From an uncultured Ruminococcus sp. (GTDB taxonomy: Bacteria > Bacillota > Clostridia > Oscillospirales > Acutalibacteraceae): a DNA stretch of 43,066 bases. Below the pieces are notes generated by a model, which had not been told where the DNA came from, did not search any database, and saw only the letters and a list, made by a program, of their open reading frames with translations. The DNA lies in contig CACZZB010000010.1 in assembly GCA_902785555.1 (NCBI GenBank), positions 1 through 43,066 on the forward strand, in the 5' to 3' direction. Positions 1 through 8,577 of the stretch are shown here, one piece after another (within the stretch, counting starts at the first letter, position 1; the number at the start of each line of letters is the position of its first letter). A program made the translations under genes and the position numbers.

Positions 1-18
1 TAAGCTTAACTTCTTCAT
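1..18 (-). CDS. Start of an unidentified leftward gene (partial)
   Basis: Only six codons lie in the window (M-K-K-L-S-L), reading leftward off the edge. The start is supported by a GAGGTG ribosome binding site just upstream at about 26-33 on the minus strand. A MKKLSL start fits many protein types, including secreted proteins, so no function can be given. A weak minus-strand promoter, TTGTTA-N18-TATGGT, can be traced at about 45-75. Confidence 0.5.
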
Positions 19-117
19 GATACACTCACCTCTTTTTTAGTGTACCATATCTTTTCTTAAAAGTTGTTAACAATTTGTTTACTCATTCAAAAACCCTGGA
101 TTAAGTAACAGAATACA

Positions 118-146
118 TTGACATTAGTAATAAAACGTGTTAAAAT
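118..146 (+). promoter_or_regulatory. Strong sigma-A-type promoter with no gene downstream
   Basis: TTGACA at 118-123, a 17-base spacer, then TAAAAT at 141-146. This is a near-consensus vegetative promoter on the plus strand. No plus-strand gene follows; transcription would run antisense into the 3' end of the metallo-beta-lactamase-fold gene. Its former target may have been deleted, or it may make an antisense RNA. Confidence 0.55.
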
Positions 147-182
147 ATACTTGAATATATAAAATATATGATGTGCGGTCAT

Positions 183-653
183 CTAAAAACCGAAGATACC
201 TAAAAATTTAAAAAGCCATGGTATTAGTTTGTGCTGACTTAAAAGCAGGCAGAGCTGTGGGAAATCCATATCGGCTGAAATATTACGGTATAAGGTGTAG
301 GGTAAGACCTTAACGGGTACAGCGAGTCGTGGCAGATGTTCGGAAAAGTATCTGAGGATATTTATAACTTCATCATGTGCATAAATATAAGCATGGTCAT
401 TTTCATTATTCATGACATTGCAGAATTTCCTTATTACCCATATAATACCTAATAAATGGTCGGTATGGGTGTGTGTGACGAAAACATCATGTATGTCGCT
501 GAAAGAAAATCCTGATTTTTTGAACTGACGTAAAATACCATTACCGCCTCCGCCATCAACCAAAAAATGTTTTTCATTGTCGCTGATGATAAAGCAGGTG
601 TTATAATATTCTGTTGTAAGTGCATTTCCTGTGCCAAGCATGGTGATTTTCAT
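183..653 (-). CDS. Metallo-beta-lactamase-fold hydrolase, C-terminally truncated
   Basis: The N-terminal half is a clear metallo-beta-lactamase-fold (ribonuclease Z-like) domain: MKITMLGTGNA start, and the metal-binding H-x-H-x-D-H motif at residues 61-66 (His61, His63, Asp65, His66). Relatives are about 240-300 residues long and carry further His/Asp ligands in the second half. This product stops at 156 residues and the last 30 or so look unlike the family, so the second half of the metal site is missing. A neighbouring frame near 200-260 reads more like the expected continuation, hinting at a frameshift before the break. The ribosome binding site (AAAGGAGATG) and start are intact. It is probably a decaying pseudogene; a short functional form cannot be excluded. 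Confidence 0.65.
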   Translation of the reverse strand: MKITMLGTGNALTTEYYNTCFIISDNEKHFLVDGGGGNGILRQFKKSGFSFSDIHDVFVTHTHTDHLLGIIWVIRKFCNVMNNENDHAYIYAHDEVINILRYFSEHLPRLAVPVKVLPYTLYRNISADMDFPQLCLLLSQHKLIPWLFKFLGIFGF

Positions 654-680
654 TCAGATACATCTCCTTTTTTTAAAATT

Positions 681-719
681 AAACGGCATCTGTCATATTG
701 AACAGCTGCCGTTTTTTTG
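681..719 (-). terminator. Rho-independent terminator, possibly bidirectional
   Basis: Stem AACGGCA-t-CTGT (682-693) pairs with ACAG-c-TGCCGTT (702-713) with one mismatch. There is a T run on the plus side (712-718), and an AT-rich tail on the minus side. It sits directly behind the stop of the SGNH-like gene. Confidence 0.65.
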
Positions 720-720
720 T

Positions 721-1734
721 TTATTCCTCGGATTCGGAATTTTCTGCGAAAAGTTGTTTTTCTGCTTTTTCAACAGCGTTTGATATCCTGCTTGTATATT
801 TTAAAAACTTCATACGGGAGTATATTTTTTCGCTCAGGTCATTATAATCTATATCGTCATCTGTTCTTATATAATTATATTCGTACAGTTCACTCATAGC
901 AACATCAAGCTCGGAATTTGCCTTTGTACGACAGATGATTATATACTTGTCTTTCTTGTCCTGATTTTGTATGATGGTTCTGATATAATTCATATATTGC
1001 TGAGTGCTTGTGAAATCGTTGTTGCCGAAGAATATTACCGGCAATGCGTTTTTATACTGTTGCGAGCTTTCAAAGTACACTTTTGTGCCTGATTTTATTT
1101 TTGTTTCATTTCCGGGAGTGCTTCGTGTAAATATATATGAATCGGGGTTGTCTTCCGATATAGATATCTTGCCGGGGATATTGTCTATTGTAACTGTGCC
1201 GAGTTTTATATATGTTTGCTTTACAAAATTGAATGGAATATTTGCACCGGCTTTGTTTAATTGTATTTCTATGCTTGTATCGGTGTCTGCCGGGATAACA
1301 CAGCGTTTGCCTATAACTGTTGTAACAATGCCCATGCGAGCCATTATAGTTTCTAAGCTTTCGCCATGTACTTCAAAATTTGATACGGGAATTGAAAGAT
1401 GATATCCGATAACCCTCGGATATTTTGAAGTCAGTCCGTTTATCTTTGTAAATAATTCTTTTTCAAAGACATTCTGAAGCCCCGAAGCAAGAGCATTGTT
1501 ATTCAAATATTCATCTCCGTAAAAAACTATCTCATTAAGATTATTATTTATTACTTTCTGAATTTTGTCCATATTTTCGGTTATCAGCTGTTCATATTCA
1601 TTGTTTGTCTGTACATCAATAGTGCTGTTGCTTTGAAATTTATTGTCATTGTATATGATGAATCCGAACAGAGCGATAAGCAGAACGGCTACAATGGTAA
1701 GAATAACATTGCCGATATTTAATTTTTTTTCCAC
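721..1734 (-). CDS. Membrane-anchored SGNH/GDSL-hydrolase-like protein lacking the catalytic Ser
   Basis: The 338-codon product begins at a GTG (1734) placed 9 bases after AAAGGAG; the overlapping ATG is out of frame. Residues 10-28 form one membrane segment, so the rest is probably extracellular. The arrangement resembles clostridial SGNH-fold hydrolases: block I at 68-76 (IVFYGDEYL), an ETIMARMG stretch near 128-135, a beta-rich middle, and block III at 235-242 (FFGNNDFT). In active enzymes block I reads GDS. Here it reads G73-D74-E75, so the nucleophilic serine is replaced by glutamate. It is likely a non-catalytic relative, perhaps binding a glycan or ester. The family assignment is by pattern, not search, and it ends in an acidic tail. 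Confidence 0.55.
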   Translation of the reverse strand: MEKKLNIGNVILTIVAVLLIALFGFIIYNDNKFQSNSTIDVQTNNEYEQLITENMDKIQKVINNNLNEIVFYGDEYLNNNALASGLQNVFEKELFTKINGLTSKYPRVIGYHLSIPVSNFEVHGESLETIMARMGIVTTVIGKRCVIPADTDTSIEIQLNKAGANIPFNFVKQTYIKLGTVTIDNIPGKISISEDNPDSYIFTRSTPGNETKIKSGTKVYFESSQQYKNALPVIFFGNNDFTSTQQYMNYIRTIIQNQDKKDKYIIICRTKANSELDVAMSELYEYNYIRTDDDIDYNDLSEKIYSRMKFLKYTSRISNAVEKAEKQLFAENSESEE

Positions 1735-1766
1735 ATTACAAAACTCCTTTAATAAATATATCCATA

Positions 1767-1795
1767 ATGATATTACAAATTTTTGTCTTTGTCAA
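1767..1795 (-). promoter_or_regulatory. Promoter of the SGNH-like gene
   Basis: On the minus strand TTGACA (1795-1790), a 17-base spacer, and TATCAT (1772-1767). It lies 33 bases upstream of the GTG start and is divergent from the alr promoter. Confidence 0.7.
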
Positions 1796-1854
1796 TAGCA
1801 ATAATTTGTCACATTATGAAAGGAAAATTTCATTCTTTATCATATTTTTCTTAA

Positions 1855-1883
1855 TTGACATTGGGGCAATGTTAGAGTACAAT
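1855..1883 (+). promoter_or_regulatory. Promoter of alr (and probably polA)
   Basis: TTGACA at 1855-1860, spacer of exactly 17 bases, TACAAT at 1878-1883. The alr ribosome binding site AAGAAGG (1903-1909) and ATG (1919) follow. Confidence 0.8.
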
Positions 1884-1918
1884 ATTCTTATATATTATTT
1901 TTAAGAAGGTTTATTGCT

Positions 1919-3118
1919 ATGAAGTATTTGAGAAGAACTTGGGCAGAAGTTGATATAGATGCTTTAAAACATAACTTTGATGTTATAAGGGATTCCGTTG
2001 ATAAAAAATCAAAGATAATGTGTGTCATCAAAGCGGATGCCTACGGACACGGTGCAGTATTTCTCGGAAAACTGTATGAGAAAATGGGAGCTTCAATGTT
2101 TGCAGTGTCGAATATAGAAGAAGCCGTACAGCTCCGTGAAAACGGCATTACCCTACCTATACTTATATTGGGCTTTACGCCTGCTTTTATGGCGAAAACT
2201 CTTGCTGACAACAATATAAGTCAGGCTGTCTTTTCACAGGAATATGCAAAGGAGCTTTCCGATTTTGCGTATGAAAATGATGTAACGGTAAAAATTCATA
2301 TAAAGCTCGATACAGGTATGAGCCGTATAGGATTTATGTATCAGAAAATACAGCGTGACAAGGATTCCATAAAACAAATCGAGAATGTCTGTAAAATGCC
2401 GAATCTTGAAGCAGAGGGGATATTTACCCACTTTGCCGTTTCAGACGAAGGGGATGAAGGAAAAGAAGCTACTCTCCGTCAGTTCAGGTGTTTCACTGAT
2501 GCAGTGAACAGGCTTATCACAGACGGCTTTCACTTCAATATGATACACTGTTCAAACAGCGGTGCTATAATAGACTATAAGCAGACACATTTTGACTGTG
2601 TAAGAGCAGGCATTATTTTATACGGACTTTCACCGTCATCAAAGCTTGAAGGCAAATTGGATTTACAGCCTGTTATGCAGATAAAGAGCGTTATTGCACA
2701 GGTAAAAACAGTTGAACCCGATACTCATGTAAGCTACGGAGGAACATTTACAACAGATAAGATAACAAAAATAGCCACTGTACCGATAGGCTATGCCGAC
2801 GGTTATACAAGAAGTCTGAGCAATCGTGCATATATGACTGTCCATGGAAAAAAAGCTCCCGTTATAGGCAGAGTATGTATGGATCAGCTTATGATAGATG
2901 TAAGTGATATCCCGAATGTCAAAGCCGGTGATGAAGTCATAGTAATAGGTGACGGTCAGAACAATACTTTTTCGTTTGACGAGATGGCACAGCTTACGGG
3001 TACTATCAATTATGAACTTGTATGCCTTGTCGGAAAGAGAGTTCCGAGAGTATATATACATCACGGAAAAAATGTCGGCATTATGGACAGCATAAGACCA
3101 CAGATGAATGAGGAGTGA
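1919..3118 (+). CDS. alr: Alanine racemase
   Basis: PLP enzyme interconverting L- and D-alanine for peptidoglycan synthesis, cytoplasmic. The product is 399 residues, close to the family's usual 370-390. The PLP-lysine motif VIKADAYGHG places the Schiff-base lysine at K38. The opposite catalytic tyrosine is Y273 in SYGGTF, at the start of the C-terminal beta domain. IGRVCMDQ, the usual C-terminal motif, is present at about 317-324. The ATG follows AAGAAGG by 9 bases and has a near-consensus promoter. polA starts six bases after the stop, so the two are probably cotranscribed. Confidence 0.95.
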   Translation: MKYLRRTWAEVDIDALKHNFDVIRDSVDKKSKIMCVIKADAYGHGAVFLGKLYEKMGASMFAVSNIEEAVQLRENGITLPILILGFTPAFMAKTLADNNISQAVFSQEYAKELSDFAYENDVTVKIHIKLDTGMSRIGFMYQKIQRDKDSIKQIENVCKMPNLEAEGIFTHFAVSDEGDEGKEATLRQFRCFTDAVNRLITDGFHFNMIHCSNSGAIIDYKQTHFDCVRAGIILYGLSPSSKLEGKLDLQPVMQIKSVIAQVKTVEPDTHVSYGGTFTTDKITKIATVPIGYADGYTRSLSNRAYMTVHGKKAPVIGRVCMDQLMIDVSDIPNVKAGDEVIVIGDGQNNTFSFDEMAQLTGTINYELVCLVGKRVPRVYIHHGKNVGIMDSIRPQMNEE

Positions 3119-3124
3119 TTTTTT

Positions 3125-5716
3125 ATGAAACTTCTTGTACTTGACGGAAACAGTATTCTGAACAGGGCTTTCTACGGAATAAAAATTCTTTCAACGAAAG
3201 ACGGTCAATATACCAATGCAATATACGGTTTTATGACGACCTTTCTGAAACTGCTTGATGAAACAAAGCCTGATTCCGTTGCCATAGCATTTGATTTAAA
3301 AGCCCCTACTTTCAGACATAAAGCGTATGACGGCTATAAATCCAATCGAAAGGGTATGCCTGATGAACTTGCAAGCCAGCTTGAACCCCTCAAGGAATTA
3401 TTGACGGCATTGGGCTATAAAATAGTTACCTGTGAGGGATTTGAAGCTGACGATATTCTGGGAACGCTTGCAAAGACCTGCACCGATAATAATTATGAAT
3501 GTGTCATAGCGACAGGTGACAGGGACAGTTTACAGCTTGTTTCACCTACTGTAACGGTAAGAATTGCGGCTACCAAGATGGGCAAGCCCGATGTTACACT
3601 GTATGATGAAGATAAAATCATGGAAGTGTACGGTGTTACACCTCCTCAGCTTATAGATATAAAAGCCATTCAGGGAGATACTTCCGACTGTATACCGGGA
3701 GTTGCAGGAATAGGTGAAAAAGGTGCAAAGGATCTGATATCAAGATTCGGAAGTCTTGACTATATATATCAGAATATAGATACTATTGATGTAAAAAAAG
3801 GTGTACGCCAAAAACTCATTGACGGCAAGGATAATGCGTATATGAGCCGTATGCTCGGCACTATATGCACAAATGCCCCTATTGATACTGATATATCAAA
3901 CTATATAAAATCACCCGGTGACAGTTCAAAAGCACAACGTATCATGGCGAAATTGGAGTTATTCTCGCTGATGAAAAAATTTGATTTTGATACGGAAAAT
4001 ATCGTCACCGAAGAAACTGCACCGAAGAAAATTATCACTCTTGAATATACCGAGCCTGATAATCTTCCGGAACTTTGCGAAAAATTCAAGGATAAGAATA
4101 TATATTTCATTTCCGAAACGGATAATAACATGATACTGAATATGGAATTATCCGACGGGGAAACGGTCTATTCTCTTAATAATTTTATGCCTGATTTTGA
4201 GGAGTTCACGGAAAAATTCTTCAAAGACGGCAGTATAAAGAAAATCACACACAACTGCAAGCCTGTCTTTGCAGTGCTTGATAATATGGATATCGACTGT
4301 GATTCAATTGTATTCGATACAAGTCTTGCGGCATATCTTTTGAATCCCGACAGAAAAGACTATTCTCTTGAAAGGCTGACACAGGAATATAATATAACCC
4401 CTTACAAATGTAAAAAAGAAAGCCTTAAAGGATATGATACATTGAAACTTATACCTCTTTATGAAAGTCTTTCAAAGGAAATACAAGAAAAACAGCAGTC
4501 CAAACTGCTTGATGAAATAGAGATACCTCTTGCAAAAGTTCTTGCATCAATGGAAAATGTCGGTTTTGCAGTTGATAAGAAAGCCATTGTCGAATACGGA
4601 AACAAGCTTCAAAAAGATATCGACGAACTTCAGAAAAGTATTTATGAGCATATCGGATATGAATTCAATATAAATTCACCGAAACAGCTTGCCGAGGCTT
4701 TGTTTGAAAAACTTGGGCTGCCTGCCAAAAAAAAGACTAAAAGCGGATATTCGACCAATGCAGATGTTCTGGAGGAACTGAAACCGTATCACCCTGTTAT
4801 CGGTGAGATACTTGAATACAGGACTGTTGCGAAACTCAAGTCAACTTATTGTGACGGTCTTGTAAAGGTTATAGGTGATGACGGGAGGATACATTCAAAT
4901 TTCAACCAAACCGAAACACGCACAGGAAGAATAAGCTCCACAGAGCCTAATTTACAGAATATTCCCGTAAGGACTGAACGTGGCAGGGAGTTCAGAAAGT
5001 TTTTCAATGCCAAAGAAGGTCATTTGCTGGTCGATGCAGACTATTCACAGATAGAATTGAGAGTTCTTGCACATATCGCAGATGACAAGAATATGACAGA
5101 GGCTTTTAAGAATGATTTGGATATACACAGGTCAACTGCCGCAAAGGTCTTTAATATGCCCGATGATTTCGTGACACCCGAAATGCGTAGCCGTGCCAAA
5201 GCGGTCAATTTTGGAATAGTATATGGCATAGGTGCATTTTCTCTTTCAAAGGATATAGGTGTGTCGGTCAAGGAAGCTGACAGGTATATCAAGGATTATC
5301 TGTCGCTTTATCAGGGTATCGACAATTATATGAAAAAGGTCGTTGAACAGGCTAAAAATGACGGCTATGTGAAAACAATGTTCGGAAGAAGACGTTATCT
5401 GCCCGAGCTTACTTCTTCAAATCACAATATCCGTTCATTCGGTGAAAGAGTGGCTAAAAATATGCCTGTTCAGGGAACAGCGGCTGATATTATCAAAATA
5501 GCCATGATAAAAGTATATGAACGCCTTAAAAAAGAAAATATGCAGTCAAGGCTGATATTGCAGGTGCATGACGAACTGATAGTTGAGTCACCCGAAAATG
5601 AAGCGGAGAAAGCTGCAAAGATATTAAGTGAAGAAATGCAGAATGCTGTCAGATTGAATGTACCGTTGCCGGCTGATGCAGGTATCGGAAAGACATGGTT
5701 TGACGCTAAAAAATAA
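3125..5716 (+). CDS. polA: DNA polymerase I
   Basis: 863-residue family A polymerase for gap filling and RNA primer removal. Residues 1 to about 290 are a 5'-3' exonuclease/flap domain (LVLDGNSILNRAFYG start, CEGFEADDILG, ATGDRDSLQL). Residues about 300-480 correspond to the 3'-5' proofreading domain but are degenerate: exo I reads FISET instead of FDTET, and exo II lacks its Asp. The polymerase domain has motif A (DADYSQIELR), motif B (RSRAKAVNFGIVYG) and motif C (QVHDELIVE). It is therefore expected to lack proofreading, like the B. subtilis and Taq enzymes. The ribosome binding site GAGGAG lies inside the end of alr. Confidence 0.96.
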   Translation: MKLLVLDGNSILNRAFYGIKILSTKDGQYTNAIYGFMTTFLKLLDETKPDSVAIAFDLKAPTFRHKAYDGYKSNRKGMPDELASQLEPLKELLTALGYKIVTCEGFEADDILGTLAKTCTDNNYECVIATGDRDSLQLVSPTVTVRIAATKMGKPDVTLYDEDKIMEVYGVTPPQLIDIKAIQGDTSDCIPGVAGIGEKGAKDLISRFGSLDYIYQNIDTIDVKKGVRQKLIDGKDNAYMSRMLGTICTNAPIDTDISNYIKSPGDSSKAQRIMAKLELFSLMKKFDFDTENIVTEETAPKKIITLEYTEPDNLPELCEKFKDKNIYFISETDNNMILNMELSDGETVYSLNNFMPDFEEFTEKFFKDGSIKKITHNCKPVFAVLDNMDIDCDSIVFDTSLAAYLLNPDRKDYSLERLTQEYNITPYKCKKESLKGYDTLKLIPLYESLSKEIQEKQQSKLLDEIEIPLAKVLASMENVGFAVDKKAIVEYGNKLQKDIDELQKSIYEHIGYEFNINSPKQLAEALFEKLGLPAKKKTKSGYSTNADVLEELKPYHPVIGEILEYRTVAKLKSTYCDGLVKVIGDDGRIHSNFNQTETRTGRISSTEPNLQNIPVRTERGREFRKFFNAKEGHLLVDADYSQIELRVLAHIADDKNMTEAFKNDLDIHRSTAAKVFNMPDDFVTPEMRSRAKAVNFGIVYGIGAFSLSKDIGVSVKEADRYIKDYLSLYQGIDNYMKKVVEQAKNDGYVKTMFGRRRYLPELTSSNHNIRSFGERVAKNMPVQGTAADIIKIAMIKVYERLKKENMQSRLILQVHDELIVESPENEAEKAAKILSEEMQNAVRLNVPLPADAGIGKTWFDAKK

Positions 5717-5752
5717 AATTTTTTTATATTTTGGAAAGGGGATTTTCGGAGT

Positions 5753-6235
5753 ATGCTTCATATTTTATTTTTATGTACGGGAAACACTTGCCGCAGTCCG
5801 ATGGCAAAAGCCATATATGCGGAAAAATCCCTTGAATACGGTATCAACAGTATTTTCAGCAGTGCCGCACTCGGATTCTGTGAGGGTCAGAGTGTTTCAC
5901 CGAATGCTGTGACGGTCTGTAAGGAGATAGGTATTGACATAAGCGGACACAAATCGAGGATAATCCGTCAGCGTGATATAAATATAACGGATGTATTCGT
6001 CTGTATGACGGAGGAGCACGCCGAGATTCTTGTAACTATGCTGAACATTCCGAAAAATAAGATATATATATTGAGCGGAGGAGTACCCGACCCATACGGC
6101 TCCGACCTTGAAACATACCGTGAGTGCCGAAAGAATATAGAAAAGGGCATAGATGACTTCTGCAAAATAGTCAGGGGTATGCTGGATAATAAAACTCTGG
6201 AAGTAAGTGATGATGATAAACCTTATAATAAGTAA
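5753..6235 (+). CDS. Low-molecular-weight protein tyrosine (or arginine) phosphatase
   Basis: 160-residue cytoplasmic phosphatase of the LMW-PTP fold. The P-loop C-x5-R is at the N-terminus: C8 and R14 in LCTGNTCRSPMAK. The general acid is D113 in the VPDPYG motif. Family members dephosphorylate phosphotyrosine or, as in B. subtilis YwlE, phosphoarginine; T12 in the loop (CTGNTCR) is the position where Thr is associated with arginine phosphatase activity, so that is possible here. The start follows AAAGGGG by about 10 bases. The 3' end overlaps rimI, suggesting coupled translation. Confidence 0.88.
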   Translation: MLHILFLCTGNTCRSPMAKAIYAEKSLEYGINSIFSSAALGFCEGQSVSPNAVTVCKEIGIDISGHKSRIIRQRDINITDVFVCMTEEHAEILVTMLNIPKNKIYILSGGVPDPYGSDLETYRECRKNIEKGIDDFCKIVRGMLDNKTLEVSDDDKPYNK

Positions 6236-6668
6236 AATGGAGAGGGAACATTTGGATTCCCTTGCCGAACTTGAAAAGATATGCTTTTCACAGCCTTGGT
6301 CATATAAGAGTCTTGAAGACGAACTTGAAAACAAGACAGCACATTTTTTTACTGCACTTGTTGATGGTGAAGTGGCAGGCTATATCGGTATGTATATAGT
6401 CTGTGACAACTGTTTTGTTACGAATATAGCTGTTTTCCCGAAGTTCAGACGGCAGGGCATTGCAAAGGCTCTTATAAAAATGGCTTTGCTGACAAATGAT
6501 GCTATGGAAACGGATTTTATATCGCTTGAAGTGAGGGGTTCAAATGAGCCTGCAATAGCATTATATAAGTCATTCGGATTTGAGCAGAATGGATTGAGAA
6601 AAAATTATTACAAAAATCCCACAGAGGATGCTTTGATTATGACAAAGTTTTTTAAAAGGAATGGTTAG
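6210..6668 (+). CDS. rimI: Ribosomal protein S18-alanine N-acetyltransferase (RimI-like GNAT)
   Basis: About 152 residues of GNAT fold, with the acetyl-CoA loop near 80-90 (FRRQGIAKALI). The C-terminal SLEVRGSNEPAIALYKSFGF block is typical of RimI, which acetylates the N-terminus of ribosomal protein S18. Three starts are in line (GTG 6207, ATG 6210, ATG 6213); the ATG at 6210 has the best spacing from GGAAG (6199-6203). It overlaps the phosphatase gene and runs directly into tsaD, an arrangement common in Firmicutes, which supports RimI over other acetyltransferases. Confidence 0.85.
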   Translation: MMINLIISKMEREHLDSLAELEKICFSQPWSYKSLEDELENKTAHFFTALVDGEVAGYIGMYIVCDNCFVTNIAVFPKFRRQGIAKALIKMALLTNDAMETDFISLEVRGSNEPAIALYKSFGFEQNGLRKNYYKNPTEDALIMTKFFKRNG

Positions 6669-6673
6669 ATTAA

Positions 6674-7681
6674 ATGAAAATACTTTCAATAGAAAGCTCC
6701 TGTGACGAAACAGCGGCAGCCGTTATTGAAGACGGCAGGAAAATTATATCGTCTGTCGTTGCAACACAGGTCGAGGAACATAAATTATATGGAGGAGTAG
6801 TTCCGGAGATAGCTTCAAGAAGACACTGTGAAGCCATAAACGGAGTTATAAGGGAAACTCTTGAACAGGCAGGATTGGATTTCAGCGGCGTAGATGCAAT
6901 AGCAGTGACGTATGCACCGGGGCTGATAGGTGCATTGCTTGTCGGAGTGAATTTTGCAAAAGGGCTGTCCATGTCAACGGGACTGCCGTTGATACCCGTA
7001 CATCATCTTCGCTCACATATAGCCGCCAATTACCTTGCACATCAGGATTTGAAACCACCGTTTTTGTGCCTTGTGGTATCGGGCGGTCACAGTCATATCG
7101 TTGAAGTGTCGGATTATACCAAAATGAAAGTTATCGGAAAGACCCGTGATGATGCTGCCGGTGAGGCTTTTGACAAAGCTGCACGGACAATGGGTATGCC
7201 GTATCCCGGTGGTATACATCTTGACAAGGCCGCACAAAACGGTGATGACAGTGCTTTCAAACTTCCGCATCCCAAGGTTGACGGCTGTCCGTATGATTTC
7301 AGTTTTTCGGGACTGAAAACGGCTGTTATAAATCAGATACACAATGCTTCGCAAAAGGGTGTGGAATTGCCTGTAAATGACCTATCTGCATCATTCAGAA
7401 AAGCCGTTGTTGACAGTCTTATGGATAATTTTATCAGAGCGGCGGAAGACTTTGGACATAAAAAGCTTGTTCTGGCAGGGGGAGTTTCGGCAAATTCCCT
7501 TTTGCGTAAAAGAGTTGAGGAAGAATGTACAAAGCGTGGCTGGGAATATTATTATCCACCGCTGAGTTTATGCGGTGACAACGGTGCAATGGTCGGGTCA
7601 CAGGCATATTATGAATATCTTTCGGGAAATATTGCTTCAGCAGATTTGAATGCCCGTGCGACAATGTCGATAGAGTTATAA
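6674..7681 (+). CDS. tsaD: tRNA N6-threonylcarbamoyladenosine transferase TsaD
   Basis: 335-residue ASKHA-fold protein that transfers threonylcarbamoyl to A37 of ANN-decoding tRNAs, together with TsaB and TsaE. The N-terminal MKILSIESSCDETAAAV is diagnostic. The metal-binding pair is H111/H115 in HHLRSH, and GGVSANSLLR with CGDNGAM near the C-terminus completes the active site. TsaB and TsaE are not in this window. It starts five bases after rimI. Confidence 0.96.
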   Translation: MKILSIESSCDETAAAVIEDGRKIISSVVATQVEEHKLYGGVVPEIASRRHCEAINGVIRETLEQAGLDFSGVDAIAVTYAPGLIGALLVGVNFAKGLSMSTGLPLIPVHHLRSHIAANYLAHQDLKPPFLCLVVSGGHSHIVEVSDYTKMKVIGKTRDDAAGEAFDKAARTMGMPYPGGIHLDKAAQNGDDSAFKLPHPKVDGCPYDFSFSGLKTAVINQIHNASQKGVELPVNDLSASFRKAVVDSLMDNFIRAAEDFGHKKLVLAGGVSANSLLRKRVEEECTKRGWEYYYPPLSLCGDNGAMVGSQAYYEYLSGNIASADLNARATMSIEL

Positions 7682-7702
7682 GAAAATTTGGCGGTGAATT
7701 GC

Positions 7703-8524
7703 TTGAAAAAACAAAAAAGAATTGCAGTGATAAACGATTTTTCAGGATTCGGAAGGTGCAGTCTGACAGTATCTATCCCCATCATATCGGCTATGAAGAT
7801 ACAGTGCTGTGCCGTGCCGACAGCCATTCTTTCAAATCACACGGGATATGACGATTATTTCTTTGACGATTATACAGATAAAATGCAGGCTTATTATATG
7901 AAGTGGGAAAAACTCGGGCTGAAATTTGACGGCATTTATACGGGATTTTTAGGCTCTGAAAAACAGGCTAAGATAGTAGAAGATTTTATAGAGAGATTTT
8001 CCGATGAAAATACTGTCGTAACGGTCGACCCCGTTATGGGGGATAACGGAAAGACTTATGCGACAATTGACAGTAAGCTGTGCAGTGAAGTAAAAAATCT
8101 TATACCCGTATCGGATATCATCACTCCTAATCTGACGGAAGCGTGTATACTGACCGACATTGAATACCACGAAGGTGACTATGATATTCATGAAATAGAG
8201 AATATTGCACGGAAATTGAAATATCTCGGTGCAAAGAATATCGTTATAACGGGTATTCAGAAAAATGACAATATATGCAATTTTATTTTGACGGACGATA
8301 AAAGCAAATTGCTTGAATATCCCGTGACGGGAAGTTCTCATGCGGGGACAGGTGATGTTTTTGCCTCGATAATATCGGCAGATGCTGTAAACGGGATTGA
8401 TTTTGAGAAATCAGTGAAAAAATCTGCCGAATTTGTATCAAAGTGCGTGGAATTATCAGATAAAATGAATATTCCTGTACAAGACGGAGTTTGTTTTGAA
8501 GAAATACTTGATTTATTGATGTGA
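7703..8524 (+). CDS. Pyridoxal/pyridoxamine kinase (PfkB-like)
   Basis: Phosphorylates pyridoxal or related B6 vitamers to make PLP. The N-terminus (INDFSGFGRCSLTVSIPI) matches the PdxY/PdxK group, NHTGY follows, and the catalytic AGTGD motif sits in SSHAGTGDVFAS. Upstream in-frame TTG (7688) and GTG (7694) exist, but the GGCGGTGA ribosome binding site (7690-7697) points to TTG at 7703, giving about 273 residues starting MKKQKRIAVINDF. It follows tsaD closely and probably shares its transcript. PLP is also the cofactor of Alr upstream. Some clostridial relatives act on hydroxymethylpyrimidine, so the substrate is not certain. Confidence 0.82.
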   Translation: MKKQKRIAVINDFSGFGRCSLTVSIPIISAMKIQCCAVPTAILSNHTGYDDYFFDDYTDKMQAYYMKWEKLGLKFDGIYTGFLGSEKQAKIVEDFIERFSDENTVVTVDPVMGDNGKTYATIDSKLCSEVKNLIPVSDIITPNLTEACILTDIEYHEGDYDIHEIENIARKLKYLGAKNIVITGIQKNDNICNFILTDDKSKLLEYPVTGSSHAGTGDVFASIISADAVNGIDFEKSVKKSAEFVSKCVELSDKMNIPVQDGVCFEEILDLLM

Positions 8525-8577
8525 TATATGATACAATCATTGCATAATAACTGACAGCTTTTTGAAAGGACATTTAT

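Noticed and set aside
7688..7702. TTG 7688 or GTG 7694 as the start of the pyridoxal kinase gene
   Set aside because: They lie before or within the GGCGGTGA ribosome binding site, which best serves TTG 7703.
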